The notes beneath the pieces were generated by a model. That model worked only from the letters and a program-made list of their open reading frames with translations, was not told where the DNA came from and made no database searches. From the NCBI RefSeq assembly GCF_051307055.1, contig NZ_CP149994.1:124001-188000 (forward strand): a stretch of DNA of 64,000 nucleotides, given 5' to 3'. The position numbers and the translations under genes are program-made. The number at the start of each line of letters is the position of its first letter. The stretch's first letter is position 1. This DNA is from Dryocola sp051307055 (lineage in GTDB: Bacteria > Pseudomonadota > Gammaproteobacteria > Enterobacterales > Enterobacteriaceae). Below, one piece after another: positions 8,821-17,419 of the stretch.

Positions 8821-8846
8821 ACCGGGCGGCGTGGAGACCGCCCGGT
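8821..8846 (-). repeat. Stem-loop between kguT and ghrB
   Basis: Perfect 9-bp inverted repeat ACCGGGCGG/CCGCCCGGT with an 8-base loop in the 60-base gap between kguT and ghrB. There is no U-tract on the minus strand. It is therefore better read as an mRNA-stabilising or processing hairpin, giving differential expression inside the operon, than as a full terminator. Confidence 0.55.
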
Positions 8847-8852
8847 TAAAAG

Positions 8853-10133
8853 TCATGCGTGGCGGGCGCCCACCGGCAGCTGCTGCGTTGCCGGTTTCAC
8901 TATCAGAGTTAGCCACACCGAGGCGAGCAGCGCCACCCCCATAAAAATATAGGACGCGGAAGGGCTGCCGGTCGCTCCGTTCAGGTAACCCACGAACCAG
9001 GAGCCGACAAACGAGCCCAGCGCACCCATGCTGTTAATCAGCGCCATGGCGCCGCCGGCCACGTTTCTTGGCAGCATTTCCGGGATAATGGCGAAGAAGG
9101 GACCGTAAGGCGCATACATTGCGGCGCCGGCAATCACCAGCAGGGTGTACGAAACCCAGAAGTGGTTGGCGCCAACCAGCCAGGAGCCCAGGAACGCCAG
9201 CGCGCCAATCAGCAGCAGCGGCCAGACGAAAAGCTTACGGTTCTGCATTTTGTCCGATGCCCAGGAAACGGCGATCATCGCAATAGTTGCCGCAAGATAG
9301 GGTACGGACGAGAGCCAGCCCACTTCCACCATGCCCATACCGCTGGCGCCTGCGCCACGTATGATTGACGGCAGCCACAGCACGAAGCCGTAGACGCCAA
9401 TGCTCCAGCAGAAATATTGCATACACAGCAGCACTACGTTGCGGGAGCGGAACGCTTCCCCGTAGTTGCGCACGGCTTTAATGCCTTCCTGTTCTTTTTG
9501 CAGCTGCGCCTGCAGCGCGCCTTTCTCAGCGTCAGACAGCCAGCCCACCTGCGTCGGTTTATCTTTTACCAGCACCCACCAGGCAAACGCCCAGATAACC
9601 GCCGGGATACCTTCAAAGATAAACATTTCGCGCCAGCCGAACGCCTGAATCAGGTAGCCGGACACCACCGACATCCACAGCACCGTAACCGGGTTGCCGA
9701 GGATCAGGAAGGTGTTGGCGCGGGAGCGTTCAGATTTGGTAAACCAGTTGCTGATATAAATCAGCATCGCAGGCATCACCGCGGCTTCCACCACGCCGAG
9801 CACAAAGCGAATTGCCGCCAGCGCTGGAATATTACTGACCATACCGGTCAGGGAGGCGCAGGCGCCCCATAAAATCAGGCAGACAAAGATAAGTTTACGT
9901 ACGCTGCGGCGTTCAGCATACATGGCGCCGGGGATCTGGAAGAAGAAATAGCCGAGGAAGAACAGGGCGCCAAGCAGGGATGAAACGCCTTTGGTGATGC
10001 CGAGGTCGTCATTGATACCGGCGGCGGATGCAAAACTGAAGTTGGCGCGGTCGAGGTAGGCCAGGCTGTACGTGATAAACACGATAGGCATGATATACCA
10101 CCAACGTTTTGGTGCGATTGTATTGGTTTTCAT
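8853..10133 (-). CDS. kguT: KguT-like 2-ketogluconate transporter (MFS, anion:cation symporter family)
   Basis: 426-residue MFS protein with about 12 hydrophobic segments. The N-terminus (RWWYIMPIVFITYSLAYLDRANFSFA) is characteristic of the ACS family that includes 2-ketogluconate, galactarate and tartrate transporters. A charged central loop lies near residues 195-225 (KDKPTQVGWLSDAEKGALQAQ). Assignment to 2-ketogluconate rests on context: the gene lies between a sugar-acid kinase and a ketogluconate reductase, under a PtxS-like regulator, as in the kgu cluster of pseudomonads. Another hexonate is possible. Confidence 0.8.
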   Translation of the reverse strand: MKTNTIAPKRWWYIMPIVFITYSLAYLDRANFSFASAAGINDDLGITKGVSSLLGALFFLGYFFFQIPGAMYAERRSVRKLIFVCLILWGACASLTGMVSNIPALAAIRFVLGVVEAAVMPAMLIYISNWFTKSERSRANTFLILGNPVTVLWMSVVSGYLIQAFGWREMFIFEGIPAVIWAFAWWVLVKDKPTQVGWLSDAEKGALQAQLQKEQEGIKAVRNYGEAFRSRNVVLLCMQYFCWSIGVYGFVLWLPSIIRGAGASGMGMVEVGWLSSVPYLAATIAMIAVSWASDKMQNRKLFVWPLLLIGALAFLGSWLVGANHFWVSYTLLVIAGAAMYAPYGPFFAIIPEMLPRNVAGGAMALINSMGALGSFVGSWFVGYLNGATGSPSASYIFMGVALLASVWLTLIVKPATQQLPVGARHA

Positions 10134-10202
10134 AAGGCTTGCCTCTGTGTTGAGGAGAGTCGCATCTTGCCGGATGTAGGGTACGGCCGATGCGGTATTA
10201 AT

Positions 10203-11141
10203 TTATTCGCCCAGCGCAGCTCGGGTCGGTAGCCCTTCGCTATCACCGATAACCTGTATTGCCAGTGAGCCGATTTTGTTGCCGCGGCTGACGGCATGCT
10301 GTAAGGATTTTCCTTCCAGCAGGGCGCTTATCACGCCGACCGCAAAGCCGTCGCCTGCGCCCACGGTATCGACCACGTTGTCCACTTTTATGGCCGCTAC
10401 CGCGCCTTTCTCGCCGGCGGCAGTTTTAAACCAGGCGCCGTCAGCGCCGGTTTTCAGCACCACGGTTTTGACGCCGTGTTCAAGATAGAAATCGGCAATT
10501 CCTTCCGGGGTTTTCTGGCCGGTGAGAATCACCCCCTCTTTCACGCCGGGCAGCACCCAGTCCGCCTGGAAAGCCAGCTGGTTCAACTGCTTAACCATTT
10601 CGGCTTCGCTTTCCCACAGCACCGGGCGCAGATTCGGGTCAAAGGAGATGGTTTTCCCTTTCGCCTTCATCGCCTTCGCCGTGTGGTTAAGCAGTTCGAG
10701 CGAGGTATCAGAGAGCGCTGCCGCTACGCCACTTAAGTGCAGATGGCGCGCGCTGAAAAAGTAATCCTCGCTGAAGTCTTTCACTGAAAGGTGGCTTGCA
10801 GCCGAACCTTTACGGAAATATTCCACGATGGGATCGGTTCCATCTTCAACTTTGGATTTGAGCTGAAAGCCCGTTGCGTAGCGTTCATCCGTGGCGACGC
10901 CGCGGCTGTCGATTTGCTCTTTTGCGAGCTGTTGCAGCACGTAGCGGCCAAACGAATCGTTGCCCACGCGGCTCACCCAGCCTACCTTCAGGCCAAGGCG
11001 CGCAAGGCCGGTGGCGACGTTCAGTTCGGCGCCCGCCACCCGTTTTACGAATCGTTCGGCTGCGGCTAAATCACCGGTTTCGGTTGCCACAAACATCGCC
11101 ATCGCTTCACCGATGGTGATGACATCGAGCTGATTAGTCAT
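10203..11141 (-). CDS. kguK: KguK-like 2-ketogluconate kinase (PfkB/ribokinase family)
   Basis: 312-residue PfkB-family sugar kinase. The N-terminal signature GEAMAMFVATETGDL...AGAELNVATGLARLG and the C-terminal signature DTVGAGDGFAVGVISALLEG, which carries the catalytic Asp, are both complete. It is similar in type to 2-keto-3-deoxygluconate kinases, but a separate true kdgK is present at 48.6 kb. Position between the kguE and kguT homologues makes phosphorylation of 2-ketogluconate to 2-keto-6-phosphogluconate the best reading. It starts 3 bases after the kguE stop. Confidence 0.82.
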   Translation of the reverse strand: MTNQLDVITIGEAMAMFVATETGDLAAAERFVKRVAGAELNVATGLARLGLKVGWVSRVGNDSFGRYVLQQLAKEQIDSRGVATDERYATGFQLKSKVEDGTDPIVEYFRKGSAASHLSVKDFSEDYFFSARHLHLSGVAAALSDTSLELLNHTAKAMKAKGKTISFDPNLRPVLWESEAEMVKQLNQLAFQADWVLPGVKEGVILTGQKTPEGIADFYLEHGVKTVVLKTGADGAWFKTAAGEKGAVAAIKVDNVVDTVGAGDGFAVGVISALLEGKSLQHAVSRGNKIGSLAIQVIGDSEGLPTRAALGE

Positions 11142-11144
11142 CGC

Positions 11145-11894
11145 TTACTCCTCGCGTAACAGATTTACGTAATGGCGGGTGACGGCGGTAAGATCGCGGC
11201 CTTCCAGCGGGAACTCTATGCCGCGAGGCGCATCGCCCGGCAGGTTGTTAAGCAGTTCCATCCAGCGCGGTTCGGCGTCATCCAGCGCAACAGCGCGATA
11301 GTGATAATGGTGTGGAACGGCAGCTTTAACGTGGATATAGCTGACGTTTGGCGCCAGCACGCGGGCGGCTGCCTCCGGCGACTCCTCAACCCACAGCCAG
11401 TTGGCCATATCAAAGGTTAGCTTCACCGGCAGATTTAGCACGTTGCAGGCGGCCTGGAAGCGCTGTACAGGCGCGAGTTTTCCGCAGGCGGTCTGATCGT
11501 TCTCCACCACCAGCGCGACGTTATTTTGTTCCAGCCACTGCTGTAGCAGCGGGAACTGCTGGCCGCTGCGAAAATGGCCGAGCGAAAGCTTCAGCCAGCC
11601 CGCATTAAGCAGGTGGGCTTCGAGCAGCAGCGAAGGGATCAGCTGGTTAAGCTTGCCATCCTCCGTGAACAGCGGTTCCGGCGCGGAATAACAGGCCTGC
11701 AGGCCGTGGTCAGCGATTTGGTTTGCCAGCTCCGGCAGGGAATCCAGTTGGGTACTGCTCAGCAGCTCGCGGCGGATTTCTACGCCGTCCGCCCCCGCAC
11801 TGGCGATAATGGGTAACAGCGCCTGCTGGCCGCCGAGGGCGGCGATGCGGTCATGCCCGTAAGCGGCGGTGACGACTATAATTTTTCGCGACAT
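11145..11894 (-). CDS. kguE: KguE-like sugar-phosphate isomerase/epimerase (AP endonuclease 2 TIM barrel)
   Basis: 249-residue protein of the xylose-isomerase-like TIM barrel fold, judged from ASAGADGVEIRRELL, PVKLTFDMANWLWVEESPEAAARVL and the VSYIHVKAAV strand. KguE is the first structural gene of the pseudomonad 2-ketogluconate operon and its exact reaction is poorly defined. I placed the start at MSRKIIVVT because GGAG lies six bases ahead; two earlier Met codons in the frame are less well placed. It is the first gene after the operator and promoter region. Confidence 0.78.
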   Translation of the reverse strand: MSRKIIVVTAAYGHDRIAALGGQQALLPIIASAGADGVEIRRELLSSTQLDSLPELANQIADHGLQACYSAPEPLFTEDGKLNQLIPSLLLEAHLLNAGWLKLSLGHFRSGQQFPLLQQWLEQNNVALVVENDQTACGKLAPVQRFQAACNVLNLPVKLTFDMANWLWVEESPEAAARVLAPNVSYIHVKAAVPHHYHYRAVALDDAEPRWMELLNNLPGDAPRGIEFPLEGRDLTAVTRHYVNLLREE

Positions 11895-11943
11895 GAACAG
11901 CTCCATCACGGTAACAGCTAAGTAACATAGCTATTACGCTAAA

Positions 11944-11957
11944 TGGAACCGGTTCCA
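11944..11957. promoter_or_regulatory. PtxS-like operator for the kgu operon
   Basis: Perfect 14-bp palindrome TGGAACCGGTTCCA between ptxS and kguE. It differs by only two symmetric bases from TGAAACCGGTTTCA, the site reported for Pseudomonas PtxS, and has the central CG typical of LacI-family operators. On the minus strand it overlaps a candidate -35 (TTGGAA), with TAATAG 16 bases further on, so repression by promoter occlusion is likely. Confidence 0.8.
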
Positions 11958-11981
11958 AAGAGAAGCCAGCCATGCTGAATT

Positions 11982-11997
11982 TATGATCGCTATCACG
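11982..11997. promoter_or_regulatory. CRP-like site upstream of the kgu promoter
   Basis: Read on the minus strand: CGTGATAGCGATCATA, which matches TGTGA-N6-TCACA at eight of ten positions. Its centre lies roughly 65-70 bases upstream of the start site expected from the promoter overlapping the PtxS-like operator. That is compatible with class I activation. It suggests catabolite control of 2-ketogluconate use; inferred from sequence only. Confidence 0.5.
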
Positions 11998-12006
11998 AAG
12001 AAAAGT

Positions 12007-13026
12007 TTAGCGGGCGGTGGAGCCTCGTACGATTAATTCGCCGGAAAAGACCTGCTCATGCACGCTTTCGGCAGCGCCTTCAATACGTTTCACCACCTGT
12101 TCGAGCGCGGCATAGCCTATCTGCCAGGTCGGCTGCTTCAGGGTAGTAATGCCCGCGCCCGCCAGCTCCGCCCATTCGAGCTCGTCGAAGCCGAGCAGGC
12201 CTATATCGCTGCCCCAGTGCAGACCGATGCGGCGCATGGAACGGGCGATCTGGAGGGTGAGGGCGCCATTTGCGGAAATGACCGCTTTGCGCATCCCCCG
12301 GTGCTGGGTGTGAAACTGGCGCAGAGTATTATCCATTAAATCCGCTTCGTGCAGTGGGATCTCGGCGTTTTCCGCCAGGATGCCGGGATAACGATCGATG
12401 GTGTTGCGGAATGCGCGCAGGCGTTCGCGGCGGGTATTAACCATGCCGAGCGGTTCGCTGAGAAACAGAATCGCTTCAAAGCCTTGCTCGATAAGGTGCA
12501 CGGTCGCGGTGGTGGCGGCCTGAATATTATCCAGTCCTACCACGTCGCAGGCGAAATCGGGGATTTTACGGTCGATAAGCACCATCGGCAGCGCCGACTG
12601 TTGCAGCCGGTTCAGCCCCTCCTCACGCATCCCTACGGCGTTCACTACGATGCCCTCCACCTGGTAGCTGCGCAGTAAATCAAGATAATGCAGCTCCTGA
12701 TCCACCTCGTTGTTGGTGTTGCAGACCAGCGGCGTGAAGCCTTTTTCCCGGCACGCGGCTTCGATACCGCTCAGCACGTCGACGGAATAGGGGTTGGTGA
12801 TATCGGCAATGATTAAACCAATCAGGCGGGTGCGGCCACGCTTCAGGCCGCGAGCCATCTGGCTTGGGCGGTAGTCGAGTTCAGCAATAGCGTTTTCGAT
12901 GCGGGTTCGCAGGTCGTCGGAGAGAACGTTTTGTTCGCCGTTAAGATAGCGGGAAACGCTGGTTTTACCGGTTTTCGCCGCTTTCGCGACGTCGCTTATC
13001 GTGGGGCGCGCAGCCTTGCCGTTCAT
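12007..13026 (-). CDS. ptxS: PtxS-like LacI-family regulator of 2-ketogluconate genes
   Basis: 339-residue LacI/GalR regulator. The N-terminal helix-turn-helix and hinge helix read TISDVAKAAKTGKTSVSRYLNGEQNVLSDDLRTRI...ELDYRPSQMARGLKRGRT, followed by a periplasmic-binding-like effector domain. The start at MNGKAARPTISDVAK has CAGGAG ahead of it; 28 upstream codons are open but run into a REP palindrome. It lies on the same strand directly before kguEKT-ghrB, with a palindromic operator between it and kguE. By analogy with PtxS, 2-ketogluconate should relieve repression. Confidence 0.85.
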   Translation of the reverse strand: MNGKAARPTISDVAKAAKTGKTSVSRYLNGEQNVLSDDLRTRIENAIAELDYRPSQMARGLKRGRTRLIGLIIADITNPYSVDVLSGIEAACREKGFTPLVCNTNNEVDQELHYLDLLRSYQVEGIVVNAVGMREEGLNRLQQSALPMVLIDRKIPDFACDVVGLDNIQAATTATVHLIEQGFEAILFLSEPLGMVNTRRERLRAFRNTIDRYPGILAENAEIPLHEADLMDNTLRQFHTQHRGMRKAVISANGALTLQIARSMRRIGLHWGSDIGLLGFDELEWAELAGAGITTLKQPTWQIGYAALEQVVKRIEGAAESVHEQVFSGELIVRGSTAR

Positions 13027-13084
13027 ATCCGTCTCCTGGAGGGGGTAACTTTTCCGGAGAGTAACATAAATTTTGTTGGCTGTT

Positions 13085-13158
13085 GGTGGATGGCGCTGTC
13101 GCTTATCCACCCTACCCTGTGAGATCGAGCAGGGCGGATAAGTGAAACGTCATCCGCC
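13085..13158. repeat. REP-like palindrome pair between ptxS and yiaD
   Basis: GGTGGATGGCGCTGTCGCTTATCCACC (13085-13111) is followed by GGGCGGATAAGTG...CATCCGCC (13131-13158). They form two opposed palindromic units of the family that recurs through the window, downstream in the reading direction of neither flanking gene's coding end. Confidence 0.6.
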
Positions 13159-13163
13159 AATTT

Positions 13164-13823
13164 TCAGGAAAGCGGACTCAGCGTAATCTCTACGCGGCGG
13201 TTCTGGGCTTTGCCTTCAGCGGTGCTGTTGCTGGCGATAGGGTTCGCCGGACCGGCGCCTGTAGTGCGCACGCGGCTGGCATCCACGCCCTGGGTAATCA
13301 GCGCGCTGCCTACGCCGTCCGCACGCTGCTGCGAGAGCTTCATATTCAGTTCGTTACTGCCGGTGCTGTCGGTATAGCCCACCACGTTAACGGCGGTTTT
13401 TGGATACTCTTTTAACACCATCGCCACGCCGGTGAGCGTATTGGCGCCCGCTGGTTTAAGCGTAGCGCTGCTGCTGTCGAAGGTGACGTTATTCGGCATG
13501 TTCAACACGATGTTATCGCCGTTTCGCGTCACGCTTACGCCCGTTCCCTGCATTTTATCGCGCAGTTTGGCTTCCTGCACATCCATGTAATAACCGGCGC
13601 CGCCGCCCAGTGCTGCGCCAGCGGCTGCGCCAATCAGGGCGCCTTTGCCGCGATCTTTTTTCGATGAAGAGAGTACGCCGACGCCTGCGCCTACCAGCGA
13701 GCCGATGCCGGCGCCGATGCCGGATTTGCCTGCTTCTTTTTCGCCTGTGTAGGGGTTGGTCGTACAGCCAGAAACTGCTAACGTGCCGCAAACCAGGGCG
13801 GCAATAATGACGCGATTTTTCAT
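13164..13823 (-). CDS. yiaD: YiaD, OmpA-family outer-membrane lipoprotein
   Basis: 219 residues, as in E. coli. The lipoprotein signal peptide MKNRVIIAALVCGTLAVSGC has its lipobox at VSGC. Glycine-zipper segments follow (GIGAGIGSLVGAGVGV, GALIGAAAGAALGGGAGYYMD). The OmpA peptidoglycan-binding domain has FDSSSATLKPAG, VVGYTDSTGSNELNMKLSQQRAD and AQNRRVEITL. It probably anchors the outer membrane to peptidoglycan; E. coli yiaD is a multicopy suppressor of a bamD mutation. I chose the Met at 13823 because it begins the signal peptide; the frame is open 46 codons further upstream. Divergent from bisC. Confidence 0.95.
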   Translation of the reverse strand: MKNRVIIAALVCGTLAVSGCTTNPYTGEKEAGKSGIGAGIGSLVGAGVGVLSSSKKDRGKGALIGAAAGAALGGGAGYYMDVQEAKLRDKMQGTGVSVTRNGDNIVLNMPNNVTFDSSSATLKPAGANTLTGVAMVLKEYPKTAVNVVGYTDSTGSNELNMKLSQQRADGVGSALITQGVDASRVRTTGAGPANPIASNSTAEGKAQNRRVEITLSPLS

Positions 13824-13976
13824 CTCATTTCCTTTGCGAATTATAAATCTGCGCTGCAGAAGGCAGCGGCGGTTGATTATGACGCGTGAATGTGTAGAAA
13901 ATTCCCCGGAGTCGTCTGAATTTGTAAACAATATCGAGTGGCCGCAGGCCGCCATCTGCAAACACCGGAGCCCCGT

Positions 13977-16307
13977 TTGGCTAAGACATTCTTAACAAAT
14001 AGAAAAGTGTTAACCGCCGCCCACTGGGGCCCGATGGTGGTTGAGACTGACGGCGAGCGCGTGCTCGCGTCCTGCGGCGCGCTGACTACCGGGCATGAAA
14101 ATTCGCTCCAGCAGGCCGTGCCGGATCAGGTGCACAGCAAAGCGCGCGTGCAGTATCCGATGGCGCGAAAAGGTTTTCTGGCATCGCCGGACGCGCCGCA
14201 GGGCGTGCGCGGCGAGGATGAATACGTACGCATCAGTTGGGACGACGCCCTGAAGCTGATTCACCAGCAGCATCGGCGTATTCGCAACGCTTACGGCGCC
14301 GCGTCGATTTTTGCGGGTTCCTATGGCTGGCGCTCTAACGGCGTGCTGCACAAGGCCGCCACGCTGCTGCAGCGCTATATGAGCCTTGCCGGCGGCTATA
14401 CCGGCCATCTGGGGGATTATTCCACGGGCGCGGCGCAGGTCATCATGCCCTATGTCGTGGGCTCCAACGAAGTTTATCAGCAGCAAACCAGCTGGCCTCT
14501 GGTGCTTGAGCACAGCGATGTAGTGGTGCTGTGGAGCGCTAATCCGCTGAACACCTTAAAAATCGCCTGGAACGCCAGCGACGAGCAGGGCGTGAAGTAT
14601 TTCGAACAGCTGAAAAACAGCGCTAAAACGGTGATCGCCATCGATCCGATGCGATCGGAAACGGTGGATTTCTTCGGCGATCGCGCCCAGTGGATCGCCC
14701 CGCATATGGGCACCGATGTGGCGTTGATGCTCGGCATAGCCCATACGCTCGCAAGACACGGCTGGCACGATACGGAATTCCTGGCGCGCTGCACTTACGG
14801 CTACGACAAATTTGCCGCCTACCTGAAGGGCGAAACCGACGGCCAGCCGAAAAATGCCGAATGGGCGGCAAAGATTTGCGGCGTGCCGGTGCAGACCATT
14901 GAATACCTGGCGCAGCTGTTCAGCGGCAACCGCACCATGCTGATGTCCGGCTGGGGCATGCAGCGTCAGCAGTACGGCGAGCAGAAACACTGGATGCTGG
15001 TGACGCTTGCGGCCATGCTCGGCCAGATTGGCACGCCGGGCGGCGGGTTTGGGCTTTCTTACCATTTTGCGAACGGCGGCAATCCTGCGCGCCGCGCCGC
15101 GGTGCCCGGTTCGCTGCAGGGCCTGGTGGCTGGCGGTACGGAGGCGGTAGAAAAAATCCCCGTCGCCCGCATCGTTGAAGCGCTGGAAAACCCCGGCGGG
15201 AGCTACCAGCACAACGGGATGGAGAAAACCTTTCCGGATATCCGCATGCTGTGGTGGGCGGGAGGCGGCAACTTTACCCATCATCAGGATACTAACCGCC
15301 TGATTAAAGCGTGGCAAAAGCCGGAGCTGGTGGTGATTTCGGAGTGCTTCTGGACGGCGGCGGCGAAGCATGCCGATATCGTGCTGCCGATTACCACCTC
15401 GTTTGAACGCAACGACATGACTATGACCGGCGATTACAGCAATCAGCACCTGGTGCCGATGAAGCAGGTGGTCGCCCCGCAGGGCGAGGCGCGCAACGAT
15501 TTCGATGTCTTTGCGGAGCTGAGTGAACTGTGGGAGCAGGGCGGCAAAGCGCGTTTCACCGAAGAGAAAACCGAGCTGCAATGGCTGGAAATCTTCTACG
15601 AAATAGCCCGCAGCCGTGGGGCGGCTCAGCAGGTTACGCTGCCGGTCTTCAGCGATTTCTGGGAAGCCAACCAGCTTATTGAAATGCCGGAAAGCGAGAA
15701 AAACGCCGGGTTCGTGCGCTTTAGCGACTTCCGGGCCGATCCGCAGGCGCATCCGTTAAAAACGCCGAGCGGAAAAATTGAAATTTACTCAGAGCGCATC
15801 GCCGCTTTTGGTTATGAAGACTGCCCGCCGCACCCGAGCTGGCTTGCGCCTGATGAGTGGCAGGGCAATGCGGAAAAGGGCCAGCTTCAGCTGCTCTCTT
15901 CTCATCCGGCCCACCGCCTGCACAGCCAGCTTAACTATTCGGCGCTGCGTGAGAAATATGCCGTTGCCGGACGTGAGCCGCTGACGCTGCATCCGCAGGA
16001 TGCCGCCGCGCGCGGCATCAGCGACGGCGATCTGGTGCGCGTCTGGAATCATCGCGGACAGGTGCTGGTGGGCGCGCAGGTTACCGAGGGCATTAAGCCC
16101 GGCGTGGTGTGTATTCATGAAGGCGCCTGGCCCGATCTGGACAGCGACAGGCTGTGTAAGAACGGGGCGGTAAACGTGCTGACGCTGGATATTCCTACCT
16201 CACGCCTGGCCAATGGATGTGCGGCGAACTCTTCGCTGGTATGGGCTGAAAAATACCACGGTCCGGCGCCAGAGGTTACGGCGTTTGATCCGCCCGCCAG
16301 CTCATAA
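13977..16307 (+). CDS. bisC: BisC, biotin sulfoxide reductase (molybdopterin enzyme)
   Basis: 776-residue member of the DMSO reductase family that reduces biotin-sulfoxide and methionine-sulfoxide in the cytoplasm with bis-MGD-Mo. Seen: GSYGWRSNGVLHKA, the active-site Ser segment HLGDYSTGAAQ, ECFWTAAAKHADIVLP, and the C-terminal dinucleotide-binding domain. No ATG fits. The frame uses TTG at 13977, six bases after GGAG, giving L/M-AKTFLTNRKVLTAAHWGP against MANSSSRYSVLTAAHWGP in E. coli, which supports a TTG start. There is no twin-arginine signal. The 3' end overlaps convergent yiaC by 32 bases. Confidence 0.93.
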   Translation: MAKTFLTNRKVLTAAHWGPMVVETDGERVLASCGALTTGHENSLQQAVPDQVHSKARVQYPMARKGFLASPDAPQGVRGEDEYVRISWDDALKLIHQQHRRIRNAYGAASIFAGSYGWRSNGVLHKAATLLQRYMSLAGGYTGHLGDYSTGAAQVIMPYVVGSNEVYQQQTSWPLVLEHSDVVVLWSANPLNTLKIAWNASDEQGVKYFEQLKNSAKTVIAIDPMRSETVDFFGDRAQWIAPHMGTDVALMLGIAHTLARHGWHDTEFLARCTYGYDKFAAYLKGETDGQPKNAEWAAKICGVPVQTIEYLAQLFSGNRTMLMSGWGMQRQQYGEQKHWMLVTLAAMLGQIGTPGGGFGLSYHFANGGNPARRAAVPGSLQGLVAGGTEAVEKIPVARIVEALENPGGSYQHNGMEKTFPDIRMLWWAGGGNFTHHQDTNRLIKAWQKPELVVISECFWTAAAKHADIVLPITTSFERNDMTMTGDYSNQHLVPMKQVVAPQGEARNDFDVFAELSELWEQGGKARFTEEKTELQWLEIFYEIARSRGAAQQVTLPVFSDFWEANQLIEMPESEKNAGFVRFSDFRADPQAHPLKTPSGKIEIYSERIAAFGYEDCPPHPSWLAPDEWQGNAEKGQLQLLSSHPAHRLHSQLNYSALREKYAVAGREPLTLHPQDAAARGISDGDLVRVWNHRGQVLVGAQVTEGIKPGVVCIHEGAWPDLDSDRLCKNGAVNVLTLDIPTSRLANGCAANSSLVWAEKYHGPAPEVTAFDPPASS

Positions 16308-16716
16308 TCCACGTTGGATGACGCGTTTCCGTCTGCCAGGCGCTTTCTTCGATGCGAAAGCCCTGGCGGTGGTAGAAGTGCACCGCCCGCTGGTTTTTCT
16401 GATAAACCTCAAGGCTCAGCTCCGGGTAGCGCGCCTGCACATGTTTTATTAACGCACGGCCGATCCCTCTGCCGGAAAAGGCGCTGTCGACAAACAGCGC
16501 GCCGATAAAGCGTTTATCAAGGATGCTGACAAAACCGACCATTTTTTCCTGCGCCACGTAAACCCAGGTGCGCGACTGCGGAATATAGACGTTGCGCACA
16601 ATCGATTCGCTCTCAACCCAGTAGCTTCTGGCGATGAACGGATGCGCATCAATGGTGCTGGCAAGCCATAGCTCAATCAGCGCGTCCATCTCGCCGGGGA
16701 GCAGCCGACGGATCAT
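16276..16716 (-). CDS. yiaC: YiaC, GNAT N-acetyltransferase
   Basis: 146 residues, as in E. coli YiaC. It shows the GNAT acetyl-CoA loop VDSAFSGRGIGRALIKHVQ (R/Q-x-x-G-x-G/A) and the C-terminal YQKNQRAVHFYHRQGF strand-helix. The E. coli protein has been described as a lysine acetyltransferase. It is translationally coupled to tag, whose stop overlaps the yiaC start by four bases, and its own 3' end overlaps bisC on the other strand. Confidence 0.93.
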   Translation of the reverse strand: MIRRLLPGEMDALIELWLASTIDAHPFIARSYWVESESIVRNVYIPQSRTWVYVAQEKMVGFVSILDKRFIGALFVDSAFSGRGIGRALIKHVQARYPELSLEVYQKNQRAVHFYHRQGFRIEESAWQTETRHPTWIMSWRADQTP

Positions 16717-17276
16717 CTGACGTTATCGGGGTGGCAGAAACAGCCGGTGATATGGTCGTTAACCAGGCCGCAGGCCTGCATAAACGAATAACAGATCGTC
16801 GAGCCAACGAATTTAAAACCGCGTTTTTTTAGCGCCTTAGATAGCGCGTCTGAAGCGGGGGTGGTGGTAGCCATTTCTGCGTGCGTGGCGGCGGTAGTTA
16901 CCTGCGGCACGTTATCCACAAACGACCAGACGAATGCCGGGAATGTTTCGCCGTTCGCTTCCATCGCCAGGTAAGCCCTGGCGTTATTGATGATCGCCTC
17001 GATTTTGCCGCGGTGACGAATAATGCCCGCGTCCTGCAACAGCACCTCAACATCTTCCGGCTGAAATAGCGCCACAATCTCCGGATCAAAACCTTTAAAG
17101 CAGCGGCGATAGTTTTCGCGCTTTTTCAGCACGGTTATCCAGGAGAGGCCAGCCTGCTGTCCTTCAAGGCAGATCATCTCAAAAAGTTTTTTCCCGTCGG
17201 TAACCGGAACTCCCCATTCTCTGTCGTGATATTCAAGGTAGAGAGGATCCTGAGTAACCCATCCGCAACGCTGCAT
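16713..17276 (-). CDS. tag: Tag, 3-methyladenine DNA glycosylase I
   Basis: 187-residue base-excision repair enzyme removing N3-methyladenine. The zinc ligands known from E. coli Tag are all present: Cys4 and His17 in MQRCGW...YHDREW, and the C-terminal His and Cys in NDHITGCFC. The catalytic Glu lies in FEMICLEGQQAGLSW. I chose the start MQRCGWVTQDPLY to match the family; 20 extra codons are open upstream. It forms an operon with yiaC, which it overlaps by four bases, and is divergent from yhjY. Confidence 0.96.
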   Translation of the reverse strand: MQRCGWVTQDPLYLEYHDREWGVPVTDGKKLFEMICLEGQQAGLSWITVLKKRENYRRCFKGFDPEIVALFQPEDVEVLLQDAGIIRHRGKIEAIINNARAYLAMEANGETFPAFVWSFVDNVPQVTTAATHAEMATTTPASDALSKALKKRGFKFVGSTICYSFMQACGLVNDHITGCFCHPDNVR

Positions 17277-17419
17277 AGACTGCTCCCTCTGATGAAATAA
17301 ATGCCTGACAGCTTGACGTGTATGATAAAGAGACAATAGTTAATCCAGGGGTATCCGCAAGCCCGTCAAAAAACACAAAAAAGCAACGCCGGATTTGGCT
17401 CTTTCCTGGAGTCGTTTTC

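Noticed and set aside
10203..11141. Second kdgK (2-keto-3-deoxygluconate kinase)
   Set aside because: PfkB family is certain, but neighbours and operator fit the 2-ketogluconate pathway, and a clear kdgK exists at 48564-49496.
14556..15752. 398-codon open frame antisense to bisC
   Set aside because: A shadow of a GC-rich coding gene; it has no family pattern and lies wholly inside the conserved bisC frame.
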